From Euwallacea fornicatus (Eukaryota > Arthropoda > Insecta > Coleoptera > Curculionidae), in the NCBI RefSeq assembly GCF_040115645.1, contig NW_027096036.1, positions 310,001 to 374,000 of the forward strand: a stretch of 64,000 bases of DNA, read 5' to 3'. This document shows positions 61,592-64,000 of the stretch, in pieces. The translations under genes were made by a program, and so were the position numbers. How positions within the stretch are numbered: the stretch's first letter is position 1; the number at the start of each line of letters is the position of its first letter. Under the pieces are notes generated by a model, which saw nothing but the letters and a program-made list of their open reading frames with translations, was not told the DNA's origin and ran no database searches.

Positions 61592-63879
61592 TAGTACTTT
61601 ATGTGCTCAAACACGCAATTTTTGTGACTTTTCAAAATTTGAAACTCGATAACTTCGGCAAATGAGGACCAAATTTGTTAAACAAAGTGTCAAATTAATC
61701 AGCTCGACGAGATCTTTAACATGACACAACACATCAGAATTGCATCTTGTTGAACTTCCAAGAAAAATAGTACTTTATGTGCTCAAACACGCAATTTTTG
61801 TGACTTTTCAAAATTTGAAACTCGATAACTTCGGCAAATGTGGACCAAATTTGTTAAACAAAGTGTCAAATTAATCAGCTCGACGAGATCTTTAACATGA
61901 CACAACACATCAGAATTGCATCTTGTTGAACTTCCAAGAAAAATAGTACTTTATGTGCTCAAACACGCAACTTTTGTGACTTTTCAAAATTTGAAACTCG
62001 ATAACTTCGGCAAATGAGGACCAAATTTGTTAAACAGAGTGTCAAATTAATCAGCTCGACGAGATCTTTAACATGACACAACACATCAGAATTGCATCTT
62101 GTTGAACTTCCAAGAAAAATAGTACTTTATGTGCTCAAACACGCAATTTTTGTGACTTTTCAAAATTTGAAACTCGATAACTTCGGCAAATGTGGACCAA
62201 ATTTGTTAAACAAAGTGTCAAATTAATCAGCTCGACGAGATCTTTAACATGACACAACACATCAGAATTGCATCTTGTTGAACTTCCAAGAAAAATAGTA
62301 CTTTATGTGCTCAAACACGCAACTTTTGTGACTTTTCAAAATTTGAAACTCGTTAACTTCGGCAAATGAGCACCAAATTTGTTAAACAGAGTATCAAATT
62401 AATCAGCTCGACGAGATCTTTAACATGACACAACACATCAGAATTGCATCTTGTTGAACTTCCAAGAAAAATAGTACTTTATGTGCTCAAACACGCAATT
62501 TTTGTGACTTTTCAAAATTTGAAACTCGATAACTTCGGCAAATGTGGACCAAATTTGTTAAACAAAGTGTCAAATTAATCAGCTCGACGAGATCTTTAAC
62601 ATGACACAACACATCAGAATTGCATCTTGTTGAACTTCCAAGAAAAATAGTACTTTATGTGCTCAAACACGCAACTTTTGTGACTTTTCAAAATTTGAAA
62701 CTCGATAACTTCGGCAAATGAGGACCAAATTTGTTAAACAAAGTGTCAAATTAATCAGCTCGACGAGATCTTTAACATGACACAACACATCAGAATTGCA
62801 TCTTGTTGAACTTCCAAGAAAAATAGTACTTTATGTGCTCAAACACACAACTTGTGTGACTTTTCAAACTTTGAAGCTCGATAACTTCGGCAAATGAGCA
62901 CCAAATTTGTTAAACAGAGTGTCAAATTAATCAGCTCAACGAGATTTTGAAGATGTCACAACACATGAGAATTGCATCTTGTTGAACTTCCAAGAAAAAT
63001 AGTACTTTATGTGCTCAAACACGCAATTTTTGTGACTTTTCAAAATTTGAAACTCGATAACTTCGGCAAATGAGTACCAAATTCCTTAAAGAAAGTGTCA
63101 AATTAATCAGCTCGACGAGATCTTTAACATGACACAACACATCAGAATTGCATCTTGTTGAACTTCCAAGAAAAATAGTACTTTATGTGCTCAAACACGC
63201 AACTTTTGTGACTTTTCAAAATTTGAAACTCGATAACTTCGGCAAATGAGGACCAAATTTGTTAAACAGAGTGTCAAATTAATCAGCTCGACGAGATTTT
63301 GAAGATGTCACAACACATCAGAATTGCATCTTGTTGAACTTCCAAGAAAAATAGTACTTTATGTGCTCAAACACGCAACTTTTGTGACTTTTCAAAATTT
63401 GAAACTCGATAACTTCGGCAAATGAGGACCAAATTTGTTAAACAGAGTGTCAAATTAATCAGCTCAACGAGATTTTGAAGATGTCACAACACATCAGAAT
63501 TGCATCTTGTTGAACTTCCAAGAAAAATAGTACTTTATGTGCTCAAACTCGCAATTTTTGTGACTTTTCAAAATTTGAAACTCGATAACTTCGGCAAATG
63601 AGTACCAAATTCCTTAAAGAAAGTGTCAAATTAATCAGCTCGACGAGATCTTTAACATGACACAACACATCAGAATTGCATCTTGTTGAACTTCCAATAA
63701 AAATAGTACTTTATGTGCTCAAACACGCAACTTTTGTGACTTTTCAAAATTTGAAACTCGATAACTTCGGCAAATGAGTACCAAATTCCTTAAACAAAGT
63801 GTCAAATTAATCAGCTCGACGAGATCTTTAACATGACACAACACATCAGAATTGCATCTTGTTGAACTTCCAAGAAAAA
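61592..63879 (+). repeat. Irregular-order stretch to the window edge, monomers 351-363
   Basis: The order is aGK1, aWK1, bGR1, aWK1, bCR1 (with T58 and A97), aWK1, bGK1, c2CR2' (hybrid), aTg1, bGR2, bGR2', aTg1 (with T22), bTq1. No longer period is evident within the remaining sequence. Monomer 358 has a private G144, and monomer 362 ends with a T at position 171 (CCAATAAAAA). Confidence 0.8.
62824..62999 (+). repeat. Hybrid monomer 358: c2CK1 fused to bGR2'
   Basis: The left part to C76 (62899) is class c2C, and from G94 (62917) onward it is R2'. It is followed by aTg1 and bGR2. In domain 1 the same flanks read c2CK1, bGR2', aTg1, bGR2. The monomer is what remains if exchange between those two adjacent monomers removed exactly 176 bp. 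Confidence 0.78.
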
Positions 63880-64000
63880 TAGTACTTTATGTGCTCAAAC
63901 ACGCAATTTTTGTGACTTTTCAAAATTTGAAACTCGATAACTTCGGCAAATGTGGACCAAATTTGTTAAACAAAGTGTCAAATTAATCAGCTCGACGAGA
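63880..64000 (+). repeat. Partial monomer 364, class aWK, cut by the window end
   Basis: The first 121 bases of a standard aWK monomer are present. The array clearly continues past the window. Confidence 0.95.

Larger units (their letters stand above)
1..64000 (+). repeat. 176-bp satellite DNA array, 363 full monomers plus one partial
   Basis: The TAGTACTTTATGTGCTC motif recurs every 176 bp from base 1 to base 63880, and I could place every base of the window in one of these monomers. All copies run in the same direction. The monomer is about 34% GC with A/T tracts at positions 28-32, 38-41, 43-49 and 172-176, and it has five CpG sites in the first copy. Because 176 is not a multiple of three, every reading frame rotates from copy to copy and is closed by stops; no credible coding region exists on either strand. 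Nucleosome-scale, homogenised satellites with higher-order structure are characteristic of eukaryotic centromeric or pericentromeric DNA. A plant source is favoured, but the family was not recognised. The array continues beyond both window ends. Confidence 0.98.

Noticed and set aside
1..64000. CRISPR array
   Set aside because: There are direct repeats but no unique spacers; the entire period is repetitive, and 176 bp is far outside CRISPR repeat-spacer sizes.
1..64000. Known named centromere satellites of similar length (Arabidopsis, Brassica, cucumber and grass families)
   Set aside because: From memory the sequence does not resemble the Arabidopsis, Brassica or grass repeats that I can recall well enough to compare. 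Length alone is not identity, so no family name is given.
1..64000. Prokaryotic genes, operons, tRNA or rRNA genes, promoters or terminators
   Set aside because: No open frame of useful length, and no conserved RNA motif, appears in any monomer or at any junction.

Overview
The whole 64 kb window is one uninterrupted head-to-tail array of a 176-bp satellite DNA. By hand I count 363 complete monomers plus a final 121-bp partial. All lie in the same orientation, and I saw no gene, RNA gene, transposon, inversion or unique sequence. Neither edge of the array lies in the window. The monomer is about 34% GC (59 of 176 in the first copy). A nucleosome-sized, AT-rich, homogenised tandem repeat of this kind is typical of eukaryotic centromeric or pericentromeric satellites. 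The length range and the absence of a canonical CENP-B box favour a plant, but I do not recognise the family or species, and the centromere assignment is inference.

Numbering used in all entries: monomers start at the TAGTACTT motif (position 1). Monomer n starts at 1+176(n-1), minus 2 for each earlier 2-bp-deleted monomer (nos. 87, 105, 134, 154), and minus 1 more after monomer 178. The only length changes in the array are those four copies of one 2-bp deletion and one 1-bp deletion.

Monomer code: left module + middle + right + end. Left module: a (G24 T28 T31 A46 A53), b (G24 C28 T31 A46 A53), c (A24 C28 G31 C46 A53), c2 (c with G53), c3 (c2 with A63), d (T33 C46 G53), d2 (T33 A46 A53), d2T (d2 with T20), d3 (T33 C46 T53), e (A24 T31 C46 A53), f (A24 T46 G53 A63), g (G24 T31 C46 A53), s (b with the 2-bp deletion). 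Middle, positions 74-76: W=TGG, G=AGG, C=AGC, T=AGT. Right: K (T85 G86 C92 A93 A94 A102), R (K with G94), Y (K with G93), n (K with G100), g (C85 C86 G92), p (C85 C86 C92 G102), q (p with A102). End: 1 (C123 T126 C129 A133), 2 (T123 G126 G129 T133; 2' also has A115), 3 (A126) and 4 (C126), both otherwise like 2, 5 (end 1 with C135 and the T146 G147 C148 block), 6 (end 1 with only the 146-148 block).

Layout. Domain 1 (1 to about 10.4 kb) is a 26-monomer higher-order repeat (HOR) with a 13-monomer internal offset. Domain 2 (about 10.4-28.7 kb) is an 18-monomer HOR marked by a 2-bp deletion, with a domain-1-like island at 13.0-14.1 kb. Domain 3 (about 28.7-35.5 kb) has two 5-monomer units and then irregular order. 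Domain 4 (about 35.5-51.6 kb) is an 11-monomer HOR in seven copies that vary from 10 to 15 monomers. Domain 5 (51.6-64 kb) is built of dimers, 4/5-monomer repeats and a block copied 39 monomers away. Monomer classes are domain-specific, so each domain was amplified locally. Several monomers are visible hybrids that mark crossover or conversion points.

The most interesting structural signal is a pair of adjacent 15-bp dyad symmetries, each 7-1-7, in class-c monomers. The two substitutions that separate class c from class b inside the first dyad both repair arm mismatches.
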